This document shows positions 6,878-14,285 of a stretch of DNA of 15,276 nucleotides, piece by piece (position 1 is the stretch's first letter; every line of letters starts with the position of its first letter). The DNA is from an uncultured Lachnospiraceae bacterium (GTDB lineage: Bacteria; Bacillota; Clostridia; Lachnospirales; Lachnospiraceae): NCBI GenBank assembly GCA_910588865.1, contig CAJUSJ010000094.1:1-15276 (forward strand). The letters run 5' to 3'. The translations under genes and the position numbers were made by a program. The notes beneath the pieces are model-generated. The model saw nothing but the letters and a program-made list of their open reading frames with translations, did not search any database and had not been told where the DNA came from.

Positions 6878-7185
6878 GGAGATGCTTATATGCTCTGGCT
6901 CCATAACGGTACTGGCCCATGACTGATCAGCGGGGAAATCTAATTGAAAGTTCTTGCTTTACTTCCCTTAAACGAATATAAGTTTTCAAGATCCGAAATA
7001 CAGGTTCGAAGTGCTGTAAGTGAATGGGTGCGGGACTCCATTGAGCGATTGGAGGGAAATTTTGGGCGTTATGCGGCTTTTGTCCTGCTTTGGAAAAGTG
7101 CCCTTTACGGCTAATTATTCCATGAACAGCCATGGTGGGGAAGATGCTATACAAAACCCTCTTTTTCTAAGAACCAATCGTAGGA

Positions 7186-8418
7186 TCATCCCTTCACCAC
7201 CCCCACCGTCTTAAGCTCCAGCACAGCCTCCACCAGGTCCTCCTGGTTCTTCATCACATCACGGATATCCTTATAGGCGAACCTGCACTCTTCGGCCACA
7301 TCGGACTTATTGTTCTTGCCAAGAACCACACCCTGGGCCTTTAAGTCCGTGATGACCCGCTCGCAGGTGAATGCCTCCATAGCGCCTTTTCTGGAGTAGG
7401 CGCGGCCTGCCCCATGGGAGGAGCTGCAGAAGCTTTCCGGATTTCCTTTGCCCCTCACCACATAGCTGTAGGAACCCATGGCTCCCGGAATCACAGCCAC
7501 TTCCCCCTCACGGGCCCGGGTTGCTCCCTTTCGGTGAACCCACACGTCCTTTCCGTAATGGTTCTCCAGAGCTGCATAGTTGTGGTGGCAGTTGATCTCC
7601 CGGGCAAATTCCACGGGATGGCCCAGGAACTTCCGCGCCTTGGCCTCCACCACTTCCTTCACACGCTCCATCATCCGCTCCCGGTTCTCAAAGGCATACT
7701 CCAGAGCCAGGTTCATCCAGGTAATATATGCCTGCCCCTCCTGGGTGTCCACCGGCAGAAAAGCCAGCCGGTATTCATCGGGCACCTGGCTGTACCACCG
7801 GGCGTTCAATTCCCTGGCCTTCTGGTGGTAACAGTCGCAGATTTCTTTTCCAAAGTGGCGGCTTCCCGAGTGGATCATGATCCCCAGACATCCGTTCTGG
7901 TCCTCCTGAAGCTCAATAAAATGATTCCCTCCGCCCAAGGTTCCCACCTGGTAATAGGCATCCTCAATCAGGGGAAACAGCGCCGGATTCTCCCGGTACC
8001 TTTCCTCCTGCTCCATGGCCTGGTCCAGAACCCGGGAATGCTGGCGTTCCTTGTGGGAACGGAAACCTACGGGAACATTTCGCATGATATCAGAGATCAT
8101 GGCCTGTACCAGGGTCCCGCTGCCGGTGACTACGGGGCGGATCTCCTCCAGCTTTAAGTCTGTGGAAACAAAGTTCATGCCGCATCCGATATCCACGCCC
8201 ACCGCGTTGGGGATGATCACCCCGTCTGTGGCGATAACCCCGCCGATGGGCATTCCCTTCCCGGCATGGGTATCCGGCATCAGGCAAGCCCATTTATGTA
8301 CAAAGGGAAGCTGGGCCAAATGGCAGGCCTGTTCCAGGCAGGTACTCTCCAGCTGCCCCCTGTCTGCAAGCCACACTTTCACTGGTACTTTCGTATTCTC
8401 GTCACAAATCACGAACAT
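7186..8418 (-). CDS. rtcB: RtcB-type RNA-splicing ligase
   Basis: This 410-residue protein is an RtcB ligase. It joins RNA 2',3'-cyclic phosphate or 3'-phosphate ends to 5'-OH ends using GTP and Mn2+. Visible motifs are PDTHAGKGMPIGG (48-60), VGVDIGCGM with metal ligands D76 and C79, GGGNHF with N165/H166, IHSGSRH with H183, CHHNY with H278/H279, and SHGAGR with H335 as the likely guanylylated histidine. Spacing and length match the short Escherichia coli-type RtcB. ATG 8418 has AAAGGAG about 8 nt upstream; the frame stays open upstream to a GTG at 8538, but conserved sequence starts only at 8418. No archease, rtcA or rtcR is adjacent, so it is stand-alone. It could repair cleaved tRNA or other RNA. 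Confidence 0.96.
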   Translation of the reverse strand: MFVICDENTKVPVKVWLADRGQLESTCLEQACHLAQLPFVHKWACLMPDTHAGKGMPIGGVIATDGVIIPNAVGVDIGCGMNFVSTDLKLEEIRPVVTGSGTLVQAMISDIMRNVPVGFRSHKERQHSRVLDQAMEQEERYRENPALFPLIEDAYYQVGTLGGGNHFIELQEDQNGCLGIMIHSGSRHFGKEICDCYHQKARELNARWYSQVPDEYRLAFLPVDTQEGQAYITWMNLALEYAFENRERMMERVKEVVEAKARKFLGHPVEFAREINCHHNYAALENHYGKDVWVHRKGATRAREGEVAVIPGAMGSYSYVVRGKGNPESFCSSSHGAGRAYSRKGAMEAFTCERVITDLKAQGVVLGKNNKSDVAEECRFAYKDIRDVMKNQEDLVEAVLELKTVGVVKG

Positions 8419-8698
8419 AATTCCGCTCCTTTCTCCAACTGTTCTTTCATGCCCATATCTTACCATCCCAAAGGGGATTTCACATTTCAAAAAAGCTGCG
8501 AAGTCGCGGATCCCTCTTCCCTTCTGTGCCTGTTTCACGATGCGGACATTTATGACACCCGGATCAGACCACCGTCCGCGATTTTGACTCGGACGGCCTC
8601 AATCTCCCTGTCTTCCCATCTCTCCTCGCTGTCAGAAAGACAGGTGGTAATGACGGTGAGGATCTGTTGTTTCCCCAAGTATCATGGACAAAGAAAAG
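8419..8698. other. Gap upstream of rtcB: leader plus possible gene remnant
   Basis: The stretch holds the rtcB leader with a small ATCCC/GGGAT hairpin (8465-8478) and a 43-codon minus-strand open frame (8550-8681), described separately. I could not find a convincing rtcB promoter at standard spacing. Confidence 0.5.
8550..8681 (-). pseudogene. Possible C-terminal gene remnant
   Basis: A minus-strand frame is open for 43 codons and ends in TAA at 8550. It has no ATG and no ribosome site, and a TGA stands directly upstream. The product (YLGKQQILTVITTCL...IEAVRVKIADGGLIRVS) has protein-like composition and codon use similar to the surrounding GC-richer genes. It begins just past the phosphorylase terminator, as if the front of the gene had been replaced. 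No family is recognised, and chance is a real alternative for a frame this short. Confidence 0.25.
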
Positions 8699-8733
8699 CA
8701 CCGGAATATATTGATTTTCCAATATATCCGGTG
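8699..8733 (-). terminator. Strong intrinsic terminator after the nucleoside phosphorylase
   Basis: CACCGG plus ATATATTG (8699-8713, one bulged A) pairs with CAATATATCCGGTG (8720-8733) around a 6-nt loop: a 14-bp stem. On the minus strand it starts 6 nt after the stop codon and is followed by CTTTTCTTT. The plus strand also has TTTT directly after the stem. Confidence 0.85.
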
Positions 8734-8739
8734 TTTTCA

Positions 8740-9507
8740 TTACAATTTCTTTACGATTTCAACCGCGGAGGTAATTAAATTATATCGTATATTCTCCTGT
8801 GTATTCCAATTTCGGGAATCCCACACCTCACCGCTTACATCATCGCCAGCATATAATAACTGGGCAAGCGGAATATTGTAATACTGAGACACCGCAAAAA
8901 AAGCCGCCGCTTCCATTTCCACGGTTATACATCCCTGGTTTCGTCTTAATTCAATCATATCTGGAGTTTCTCTGTATATGGCGTCGCTTGTCCATGTTTT
9001 TCCTGTTGTAAATGGAATTCCCATTTGTTTCAAACACGAAACAACGATCTCAACCGTCTCTTTATGGCATTCAATTTCCCGGGATGGCTCTAAATAATGA
9101 TAGGATGTTCCCTCATCTCTAACCGCGGAGACCGGGATCATGATTTCCCCAACCTGACTGTTCTTCGTTAATGCCCCCGCGCCCCCGCAAATTATGAACT
9201 TTTTACATCCCATAGCGCGCAGTTCTTCAAGGGATACCGCCGCGCCAGGCGCGCCGCAAAACGCCATCGTAATACAAAGTCTGTCCGCGTCAGATACATA
9301 TTCATAAATCGGTATATCAAACACTTCCGAATTAAGATAACCGATAACAGGAAGATTGTTTTCCGAGACAAATCGATCCAGCTCCTTCCTGAAAAAGGTA
9401 ATAACACATTTTTCTGGAAGACTTTTGGCCAAAAAATTCGCTGGTTGAATAATTGGATTTTTACTGGTATCAAATTCACATATGGGATATTGATTCTTCA
9501 ATATCAT
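8740..9507 (-). CDS. Nucleoside phosphorylase (PNP/UDP family)
   Basis: This 255-residue protein fits the purine/uridine phosphorylase superfamily. It would split a nucleoside with phosphate into a free base and (deoxy)ribose-1-phosphate for salvage. Visible are CGAPGA (84-89, phosphate region), CGGAGAL (107-113), and VEMEAAAFFAV (196-206), whose EME motif binds the ribose hydroxyls. YAGDDVSGEVWDSRNW (219-234) is the acidic base-site segment. Base preference cannot be read with confidence; uridine phosphorylase-like is my first guess. ATG 9507 has GGAGGGAAG just upstream; an in-frame TTG 24 nt earlier lacks a site. Its codons are clearly AT-richer than its neighbours and it has its own promoter and terminator, which suggests acquisition as a single-gene cassette. 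Confidence 0.85.
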   Translation of the reverse strand: MILKNQYPICEFDTSKNPIIQPANFLAKSLPEKCVITFFRKELDRFVSENNLPVIGYLNSEVFDIPIYEYVSDADRLCITMAFCGAPGAAVSLEELRAMGCKKFIICGGAGALTKNSQVGEIMIPVSAVRDEGTSYHYLEPSREIECHKETVEIVVSCLKQMGIPFTTGKTWTSDAIYRETPDMIELRRNQGCITVEMEAAAFFAVSQYYNIPLAQLLYAGDDVSGEVWDSRNWNTQENIRYNLITSAVEIVKKL

Positions 9508-9546
9508 ATCTCTTCCCTCCACAAATACCAATTTTATATTTTTCCT

Positions 9547-9576
9547 AGAATATCACAAGCACACTTAGTATGTCAA
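9547..9576 (-). promoter_or_regulatory. Promoter of the nucleoside phosphorylase gene
   Basis: On the minus strand a perfect TTGACA (9571-9576) is followed after 18 nt by TATTCT (9547-9552), about 40 nt before the start codon. Confidence 0.7.
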
Positions 9577-9664
9577 GCTGATAGATACTTTCAAAAGTGA
9601 TCGCACCCTTACCTCTGGTTTGGACAGATCGGACATACCGCCTGTATGCCGCCCTTCCCAAAGC

Positions 9665-9706
9665 AAAAAATCCGAACGCGCGCCCTCTGGCAGCACATCC
9701 GGATTT
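9665..9706 (-). terminator. Strong intrinsic terminator of the PTS/deglycase/HAD operon
   Basis: On the minus strand AAATCCG (plus positions 9700-9706) pairs with CGGATTT (9668-9674). An inner stem GTGC(T)GCC pairs with GGCGCGC (allowing one G-T pair), and a run of six T follows (9665-9670). It lies about 35 nt after the HAD stop and is the only convincing terminator found for the unit. Confidence 0.85.
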
Positions 9707-9738
9707 CCTGCAAACAATATTACAAAACTCCCCTCAGA

Positions 9739-10374
9739 TCATGTTTCCTTCGCAAGTTCCAATACCTGGCTTAACGAGGAGATCACCGCCGTTGCCCTGC
9801 TCTGATCAATCCGCTCTCCATGGCGGGGCCTCAAAGCATATACCCGCAGCCCCGCGTTCAGCGCCGCCTCAATCCCGGCAGGAGAATCCTCCACAGCAAA
9901 GGCCCGCTCCTTACTCACCCCCAGAGCCTTCAAAGCCCTCTCATAAATCTCCGGGTCAGGCTTATGGGCCCCGCAGTCCACACCACTGATCCGATGGTCC
10001 ACCATCTCCCTGACACATGCCGCGTCCATCATGGCATCAATGGCCGCCGGTTCCGAAGAAGAAGCGATGCCGATCCTTATCCCCTGTGCTTTCAAAGCCG
10101 TAAATAACGGTTTCACCTGGGGATCCACCAGTTCCCTGTAAGGTTCCGGGTGACGTGCCCGGTACTCCCGGTACTCTAACAGCATCTTCTGCCGCAGCAC
10201 CGGGTCATCCGGCACCAGAGCCTCCCAGATCGCCTTTTCATTGGAACCCACGAAATCCAGCGATCCATCCCAGACAAACTGTTTCTCACGAAGATACGCC
10301 TCCCGCCGCTTCTGGTAAAAATGCTCTGTGTCTGCCAAAACCCCGTCCATATCAAACACGATCCCCTCTATCAC
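9739..10374 (-). CDS. HAD-family phosphatase, beta-phosphoglucomutase-like
   Basis: This 211-residue haloacid dehalogenase-superfamily protein has the cap type seen in beta-phosphoglucomutase and sugar-phosphate phosphatases. Motif I is FDMDGVLADTE, with nucleophile D8 and acid/base D10. Motif II is ASSS (104-107), motif III is K138 (HKPDPEIY), and motif IV is VEDSPAGI with E162/D163. I chose GTG 10374 because GGGAGG lies 8 nt upstream; a TTG at 10380 is only 2 nt from that site. It follows the deglycase by 90 nt with no terminator between, so it is probably the last gene of the PTS operon. It could dephosphorylate a sugar-phosphate intermediate or isomerise it, but the substrate is not evident. 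Confidence 0.88.
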   Translation of the reverse strand: MIEGIVFDMDGVLADTEHFYQKRREAYLREKQFVWDGSLDFVGSNEKAIWEALVPDDPVLRQKMLLEYREYRARHPEPYRELVDPQVKPLFTALKAQGIRIGIASSSEPAAIDAMMDAACVREMVDHRISGVDCGAHKPDPEIYERALKALGVSKERAFAVEDSPAGIEAALNAGLRVYALRPRHGERIDQSRATAVISSLSQVLELAKET

Positions 10375-10464
10375 CGCCAAAACCTCCCTTCAAGGATCCT
10401 CTACTCCCGGAATCTCTCCCGCGCCTGTCTTTGCGGCCGATCTTCCCATCTGCTGTGGTAAAAA

Positions 10465-11448
10465 TCAATACTCAATCTTCCACATATAACGTCTCTTGCT
10501 CAGGGGATGCTGACGCACATAGGACAATTCCTCCGCATAGACTCTGAACACCGCGGTATGTAAAAGAGGGTTAAAATACGTGGCCACATCGCTGCTGATC
10601 TCGGAAGACAATCCATAATCCTTGGCATCCACCACTGTGGTCAGCGCGTCAAACCTCTGAAGGAACGTCAGCGCCCGGCTGTCAATCCCTCTTGTCTTTC
10701 CATCATTCATCAAAAGGATAAACGGCACATCCTTATCCACGATCTCAAAAGGCCCGTGGAAGAACTCGCCGGAGTGGAAGCTGCCGGAATTGATCCACTG
10801 CATCTCCATCATCAGGCAGATGGAAGTAGAATAAGCCACCTCCGCGCTGCCGCCGCTGGACATCACATACACCACAGGCGCATCCTTGTACTGCTGGGCA
10901 AACTCCCTGGCAGCTCCCTTGGCAGCCCGAGCGCTGTTCTCTGCCAGCTCAAAGATCTTGTCAAACCCTGCCATCATCTTGTCATACTTTTCATACCCCT
11001 CCACCTGCTGCAGGATCTCCACGGCCAGAGCCAAAACATACCCCATCTTCTCCAGCTTAGCCCCATAGTTTTCCTCAAACCCGTGGATAATGCTGTAATC
11101 CGCATCCTTCGTCAGCGGGGACCCCGCCGCGTGAGTCACGCTGATCACCGTAGCTTTCGCGGCCTTAGCCACCGCGTTAGCCTTAACCGTCTCCGGTGTG
11201 GACCCGCCCAGAGACGCGGAGATCACAACCGTATTTTCCCCCAGCCAGTCCGGCGTATCAAAATTAAACTCATTAGCGGTATAGTGGCTTACCCGCAGAC
11301 TCCTGCTGGTATTGGACAGAAAATACTTTGCCGGATACAGCTCGCTCTTGGAAGCTCCGCAGCCCACAAACACCACGTTCTCAATCCGCTTCCCAGCCAC
11401 AATTGCCCCTACGATTTCCTTTACCTGACTCAGATTAATGTTGTACAT
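10465..11448 (-). CDS. frlB: SIS-domain sugar-amine 6-phosphate deglycase, FrlB-like
   Basis: This 327-residue protein has two SIS (sugar isomerase) domains, about 20-150 and 190-310. Domain 1 shows FVGCGASKSELYPAKY (27-42) and the phosphate-binding SASLGGSTPETVKA (77-90). Domain 2 shows MMEMQWI (213-219) and HSGEFFHGPFE (225-235). It ends HPLSKRRYMWKIEY, very like the end of Bacillus FrlB as I recall it. FrlB enzymes split fructosamine 6-phosphates into glucose 6-phosphate and an amine, often lysine. By spacing, E215 and H231 fit the catalytic Glu/His pair described for the related FraB. It follows EIID by 27 nt with AGGAGG before the ATG. The context of a PTS without a kinase supports a pre-phosphorylated substrate. 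Glucoselysine or another conjugate is also possible. Confidence 0.88.
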   Translation of the reverse strand: MYNINLSQVKEIVGAIVAGKRIENVVFVGCGASKSELYPAKYFLSNTSRSLRVSHYTANEFNFDTPDWLGENTVVISASLGGSTPETVKANAVAKAAKATVISVTHAAGSPLTKDADYSIIHGFEENYGAKLEKMGYVLALAVEILQQVEGYEKYDKMMAGFDKIFELAENSARAAKGAAREFAQQYKDAPVVYVMSSGGSAEVAYSTSICLMMEMQWINSGSFHSGEFFHGPFEIVDKDVPFILLMNDGKTRGIDSRALTFLQRFDALTTVVDAKDYGLSSEISSDVATYFNPLLHTAVFRVYAEELSYVRQHPLSKRRYMWKIEY

Positions 11449-11475
11449 AATAACTTCCTCCTAAAAAATATTTTT

Positions 11476-12315
11476 TTATACCAAAATACCTAACGCGTTG
11501 ATAACAATACCACCAAAAATACAGATCAAAAGCAGCCACCCTGTGGGAACCTTCCTCCGGATCAATGCCAGCATCACAAGGGTTATCAGAAGGCTGAGCG
11601 CCTGGGGCAGGATCGAATCCACCACATCCTGCAGCACCAGCCCCGTACTCTCAAAGGCAATGGGCGTGGTGATCCCCACCATGCTGGCCACCATGGCTCC
11701 CACCACCATCAGACCCACAATGCCGCAAACATACATGAGCTGGTCCATCAGACCTCCTCCCTGGAGTTTGGTCAGATATTTGCTTCCCATGGTATACCCC
11801 AGCTTACCGCCATACCAGGTAACAAACCAGGCCGGGATAAAGGAAAGGATGATAGCCAGGACCGGCCCCAGCGCGCTGCCCTGCTGTGCCAGGGATATCC
11901 CCAGGCCGAAAGCGATGATCCGCACCGTCCCCTGAAAAAACGAATCTCCCACTCCCGACAAAGGCCCCATAAGCGAAGTCTTCACCGCGTTGATGGTGTC
12001 TGGGTTAAAATGCTCCCGGTCCGCGGCATACTGCTCCTCCATAGAAGCCGCCAGTCCCAGGGTAAACGCGCTGGTCTGCGGTGTGCAGTTGTAGAACGCC
12101 ATGTGGCGCTCATAGGCCTCTTTCTTCCTCTCCCTCTGAACCGGATCGCTCTCATCCGGATACAGCTCATCCAGGGTAGGCGCTATCCCGTACAAAAACC
12201 CCATGTTCATCTGACGCTCATAATTCCAGGATGCCTGAATATTCCAGGACCGCCAGAAAAACTGAAAATACTTTTTAAAATCAGAACGCTTTCTCACTGC
12301 CAAATTTTCACTCAT
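11476..12315 (-). CDS. PTS mannose-family EIID membrane component
   Basis: This 279-residue protein is the IID subunit of a mannose/fructose/sorbose-type phosphotransferase system. It forms the membrane channel together with IIC. The family signature QASWNYERQMNMGFLYG (27-43) is present. MGPLSGVGDSFFQGTVR (116-132) is the conserved second signature. C-terminal hydrophobic segments lie at about 150-170, 190-215, 235-255 and 260-279. ATG 12315 has GGAGGA 7 nt upstream. An in-frame ATG further upstream would overlap the EIIC gene and lacks conserved residues. It starts 13 nt after EIIC, so translation is probably coupled. Confidence 0.95.
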   Translation of the reverse strand: MSENLAVRKRSDFKKYFQFFWRSWNIQASWNYERQMNMGFLYGIAPTLDELYPDESDPVQRERKKEAYERHMAFYNCTPQTSAFTLGLAASMEEQYAADREHFNPDTINAVKTSLMGPLSGVGDSFFQGTVRIIAFGLGISLAQQGSALGPVLAIILSFIPAWFVTWYGGKLGYTMGSKYLTKLQGGGLMDQLMYVCGIVGLMVVGAMVASMVGITTPIAFESTGLVLQDVVDSILPQALSLLITLVMLALIRRKVPTGWLLLICIFGGIVINALGILV

Positions 12316-12328
12316 AACCGGCTCCTCC

Positions 12329-13114
12329 TTACAGATCGTCTTCCAGCGGGTCATAATCATCCAGGTCGTTCCCTGCCGCAGCCGCTGCCCGGAACTTCAG
12401 GCCGCTTAAGATCACCGCGAGGATCACCGCGAAGATGGCGATGGCCGTAATATTCAGATTCAGGTATCCCACCAGGAAAAATCCCAGCACAAAAAACACC
12501 GTCAGTTCCTTATTGAGCATGGTGGACAAAAGCAGCGCGATACCGTAAGCCGTAAGGAATTTACTTCCCAGATTCAGGCCTTCCGTAAACCAGGCAGGAA
12601 CCACGCCCACAATGCTTTGGACCATGTCCGTCCCCGCATATACAGCCAGGAAAATAGGGATAAAATACATGAGGGAATAAAAGATCGTTCCCCATACGAT
12701 ATGCATCTGCCACGCCCTTTTAAATCTTCCCTGCTCAATAGCCCTGTCCGCCACATGAGTCAGGTTAGCCAGCAAAGTTCTTACCACCACGCCGATCATC
12801 TGTCCCAGCACCGCGATAGGCACCGCCAGAGCCAAAGCCGTCTCCATGGTGGCATCCGTCAAAATGGCAAAGGCGCAGGTAATGATAGCCGCCATATTCA
12901 TATCCGGCGGGGCCGCCGCGCCGATATTGACAATGCCAAGACTCATCAGCTCCAGGGAAGCGCCCACCGCAAGTCCTGTGGGCAGATCCCCAAGAGCCAG
13001 GCCCACCAGAGTACAGGTGAACAGCGGCCGCTCCATATTGAGCCGCCCCAGGATCCTGGAATCCAGAATGCAGACAACGCCGATGAGTCCCAGAATAATC
13101 GAAACACCTAACAT
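12329..13114 (-). CDS. PTS mannose-family EIIC membrane component
   Basis: This 261-residue, highly hydrophobic protein is the IIC permease subunit. It starts MLGVSIILGLIGVVCILDSRILG and has the GDLPTGLAVGASLELMSLG (42-60) segment typical of the family. Around seven to eight hydrophobic segments are visible. The C-terminal end is unusual for its acidic tail (NDLDDYDPLEDDL), which would face one side of the membrane. GAGGAGG lies about 8 nt before the ATG. It is 41 nt after EIIB and 13 nt before EIID. Substrate specificity is set largely by IIC/IID but cannot be read directly. Confidence 0.94.
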   Translation of the reverse strand: MLGVSIILGLIGVVCILDSRILGRLNMERPLFTCTLVGLALGDLPTGLAVGASLELMSLGIVNIGAAAPPDMNMAAIITCAFAILTDATMETALALAVPIAVLGQMIGVVVRTLLANLTHVADRAIEQGRFKRAWQMHIVWGTIFYSLMYFIPIFLAVYAGTDMVQSIVGVVPAWFTEGLNLGSKFLTAYGIALLLSTMLNKELTVFFVLGFFLVGYLNLNITAIAIFAVILAVILSGLKFRAAAAAGNDLDDYDPLEDDL

Positions 13115-13155
13115 GATCCGTCCTCCTCAATCTATCTTTAGAATGCTCCTTTGCC

Positions 13156-13620
13156 CTAGAGCTCCATCGTCTCCATCTTATGGCTGGGAGTCTGCTGTAC
13201 ATTCAGCTTGATCCCCATGGCTATTAGCTTTTTCGTATCCTCCACCTCCCTTTCCGTCAGGAAAATGGAACTGGCATACTGCTTGGCATCCGGCCGGTTG
13301 GCCAGCGCGCCGTAGTTGATCTCCTTGATCTTGGGATAGGCCTGGCAAAACTCCCGCAGCGTGGCCGTATTGCCGAAGATCATCATAATGTTTTCATTTA
13401 ATGTCTCCACCTTGGGCATCTTTGCCAGGGTAGTCTCCAGACTGAAAATATTCAGCCGCACCCCCGCGGGCTTACTTAAGGAAAGCGCGGTCTTCTTCAG
13501 CTCATCCGACGCAGCCTCATCATCCACAATGATGATCCTCTGCGCCCCCACATGCCCGACCCACGCGAACACCACCTGTCCGTGAAGCAGCCTGTAATCC
13601 AAACGCGCCAATTTAATCAT
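13156..13620 (-). CDS. PTS mannose-family EIIB phosphotransfer subunit
   Basis: This 154-residue cytoplasmic subunit receives phosphate from EIIA and passes it to the sugar during uptake. The phosphorylated histidine is H13 in RLDYRLLHGQVVFAW; relatives read RxDxRLxHGQV. IIIVDDEAA (29-37) is typical of the family. The ATG overlaps the EIIA stop as ATGA (4 nt), so the two are translationally coupled. It is encoded as a separate protein, not fused to EIIA as in Escherichia coli ManX. Confidence 0.95.
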   Translation of the reverse strand: MIKLARLDYRLLHGQVVFAWVGHVGAQRIIIVDDEAASDELKKTALSLSKPAGVRLNIFSLETTLAKMPKVETLNENIMMIFGNTATLREFCQAYPKIKEINYGALANRPDAKQYASSIFLTEREVEDTKKLIAMGIKLNVQQTPSHKMETMEL

Positions 13621-14039
13621 AGGTCATCCTCCTGTTCCTGTTCTCTCTCCATCAGCATCTTCGTGCAGTCAATGATCTGCCCCTGGGCCTGGCGGATCAC
13701 TTCCTGGATCTCATCCGGGTCCAAAGGCCCCGAAGCCATGCACAGACACAGCACCAGGCTTAAATTCATCCCGCAGATGATCCGCGCCTTTGGGTAATCC
13801 GGCAAAAGCGTCACCATGTCATTGTTCACGCTGCCTCCCAGAACATCTGTCAGAATAAATACCTGCTCTGCCGGGTCAAAACTGTCCAGCAAACGGCGAA
13901 CGGCAGTGACAACGCTTTCCGTCTCATCCCTGGTGGTGGCCACCGCGTACAGATTGGGCAGCTCTCCCATAACCATCTCCATGGTATCCCTGACCCCCGC
14001 GGACATGCCTCCATGTGAAGCAAGAATAATCCTGTTCAT
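13617..14039 (-). CDS. PTS mannose-family EIIA phosphotransfer subunit
   Basis: This 140-residue EIIA takes phosphate from HPr on H9 (ILASHGGMSAG). TDVLGGSVNNDM (64-75) is the conserved second motif of the family. Its C-terminal tail (EREQEQEDDL) is strongly acidic. AAGGAGGAGG precedes the ATG. It is the first gene of the operon, with a strong promoter about 80-105 nt upstream and a dyad operator candidate between them. Residues are close to the family norm and the protein looks functional. Confidence 0.95.
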   Translation of the reverse strand: MNRIILASHGGMSAGVRDTMEMVMGELPNLYAVATTRDETESVVTAVRRLLDSFDPAEQVFILTDVLGGSVNNDMVTLLPDYPKARIICGMNLSLVLCLCMASGPLDPDEIQEVIRQAQGQIIDCTKMLMEREQEQEDDL

Positions 14040-14081
14040 GAACCTCCTCCTTATTTATTTTTCGCCTCTTTGTCCTATATC

Positions 14082-14117
14082 GTTCTAAACGTTATAGACA
14101 TTTAAGTCGTTACGAAC
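14082..14117. promoter_or_regulatory. Candidate GntR operator overlapping the PTS operon start site
   Basis: GTTCTAAACG (14082-14091) and CGTTACGAAC (14108-14117) form a dyad with 8 of 10 matching positions and a 16-nt centre containing TATAGAC, a core seen in HutC/NagR-type operators. It begins immediately downstream of the operon -10 box, so binding would block transcription. Confidence 0.5.
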
Positions 14118-14146
14118 ATATTACAAGTAAAGTCATGATTTGTCAA
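14118..14146 (-). promoter_or_regulatory. Promoter of the PTS/deglycase operon
   Basis: On the minus strand a perfect TTGACA (14141-14146) is followed after 17 nt by TAATAT (14118-14123), giving a leader of about 70 nt before EIIA. Confidence 0.75.
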
Positions 14147-14254
14147 TACTTCTTTTCAGAAAAATATTTATTTGGTTAATCCTTACAGTTTTCTTTACTT
14201 TTATTGTGCTTTTTGCCCAAAATAGTTTTTCACGGCTTATTTTCTCCAAACAAC

Positions 14255-14283
14255 TTGACAGATGATCTTAAAATACGTATAGT
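14255..14283 (+). promoter_or_regulatory. Promoter of the GntR gene
   Basis: A perfect TTGACA (14255-14260) and TATAGT (14278-14283) are 17 nt apart, about 60 nt before the GntR start. Confidence 0.8.
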
Positions 14284-14285
14284 GG

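Larger units (their letters stand above)
6697..7185. other. 489-nt intergenic stretch with hairpins and weak open frames
   Basis: No recognisable gene lies between the methyltransferase-like gene and rtcB. The stretch holds the methyltransferase promoter, a 34-residue open frame (6759-6863, minus), and a 75-codon TTG-started minus frame at 6927-7154 with no ribosome site and AT-rich codons unlike its neighbours. Hairpins are GACATC/GATGTC (6783-6803) and GCGGGTGA/TCACCCGC (6836-6877) with a nested TTCC/GGAA stem. The mix suggests a decayed or repeat-derived segment. Confidence 0.5.

Noticed and set aside
6927..7154. 75-codon minus-strand frame as a gene
   Set aside because: It starts only at TTG, has no ribosome site, and its codons differ from its neighbours. 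It is kept as part of the unexplained stretch rather than called a gene.
7414..8157. 247-codon open frame on the plus strand
   Set aside because: It lies wholly antisense to rtcB, whose motifs are unmistakable. The frame has no ribosome site and its product lacks any recognisable domain.
8419..8538. 40-residue N-terminal extension of RtcB from a GTG at 8538
   Set aside because: RtcB homology begins at ATG 8418, which has a good ribosome site. The extension adds no known domain and the GTG has no site.
10756..11493. 245-codon open frame on the plus strand
   Set aside because: It is antisense to the FrlB-like deglycase and His/Leu-rich as expected for a shadow frame. No start signal is present.
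12010..12450. 146-codon plus-strand frame
   Set aside because: It is antisense across the EIID/EIIC junction, where both membrane proteins have clear family signatures.
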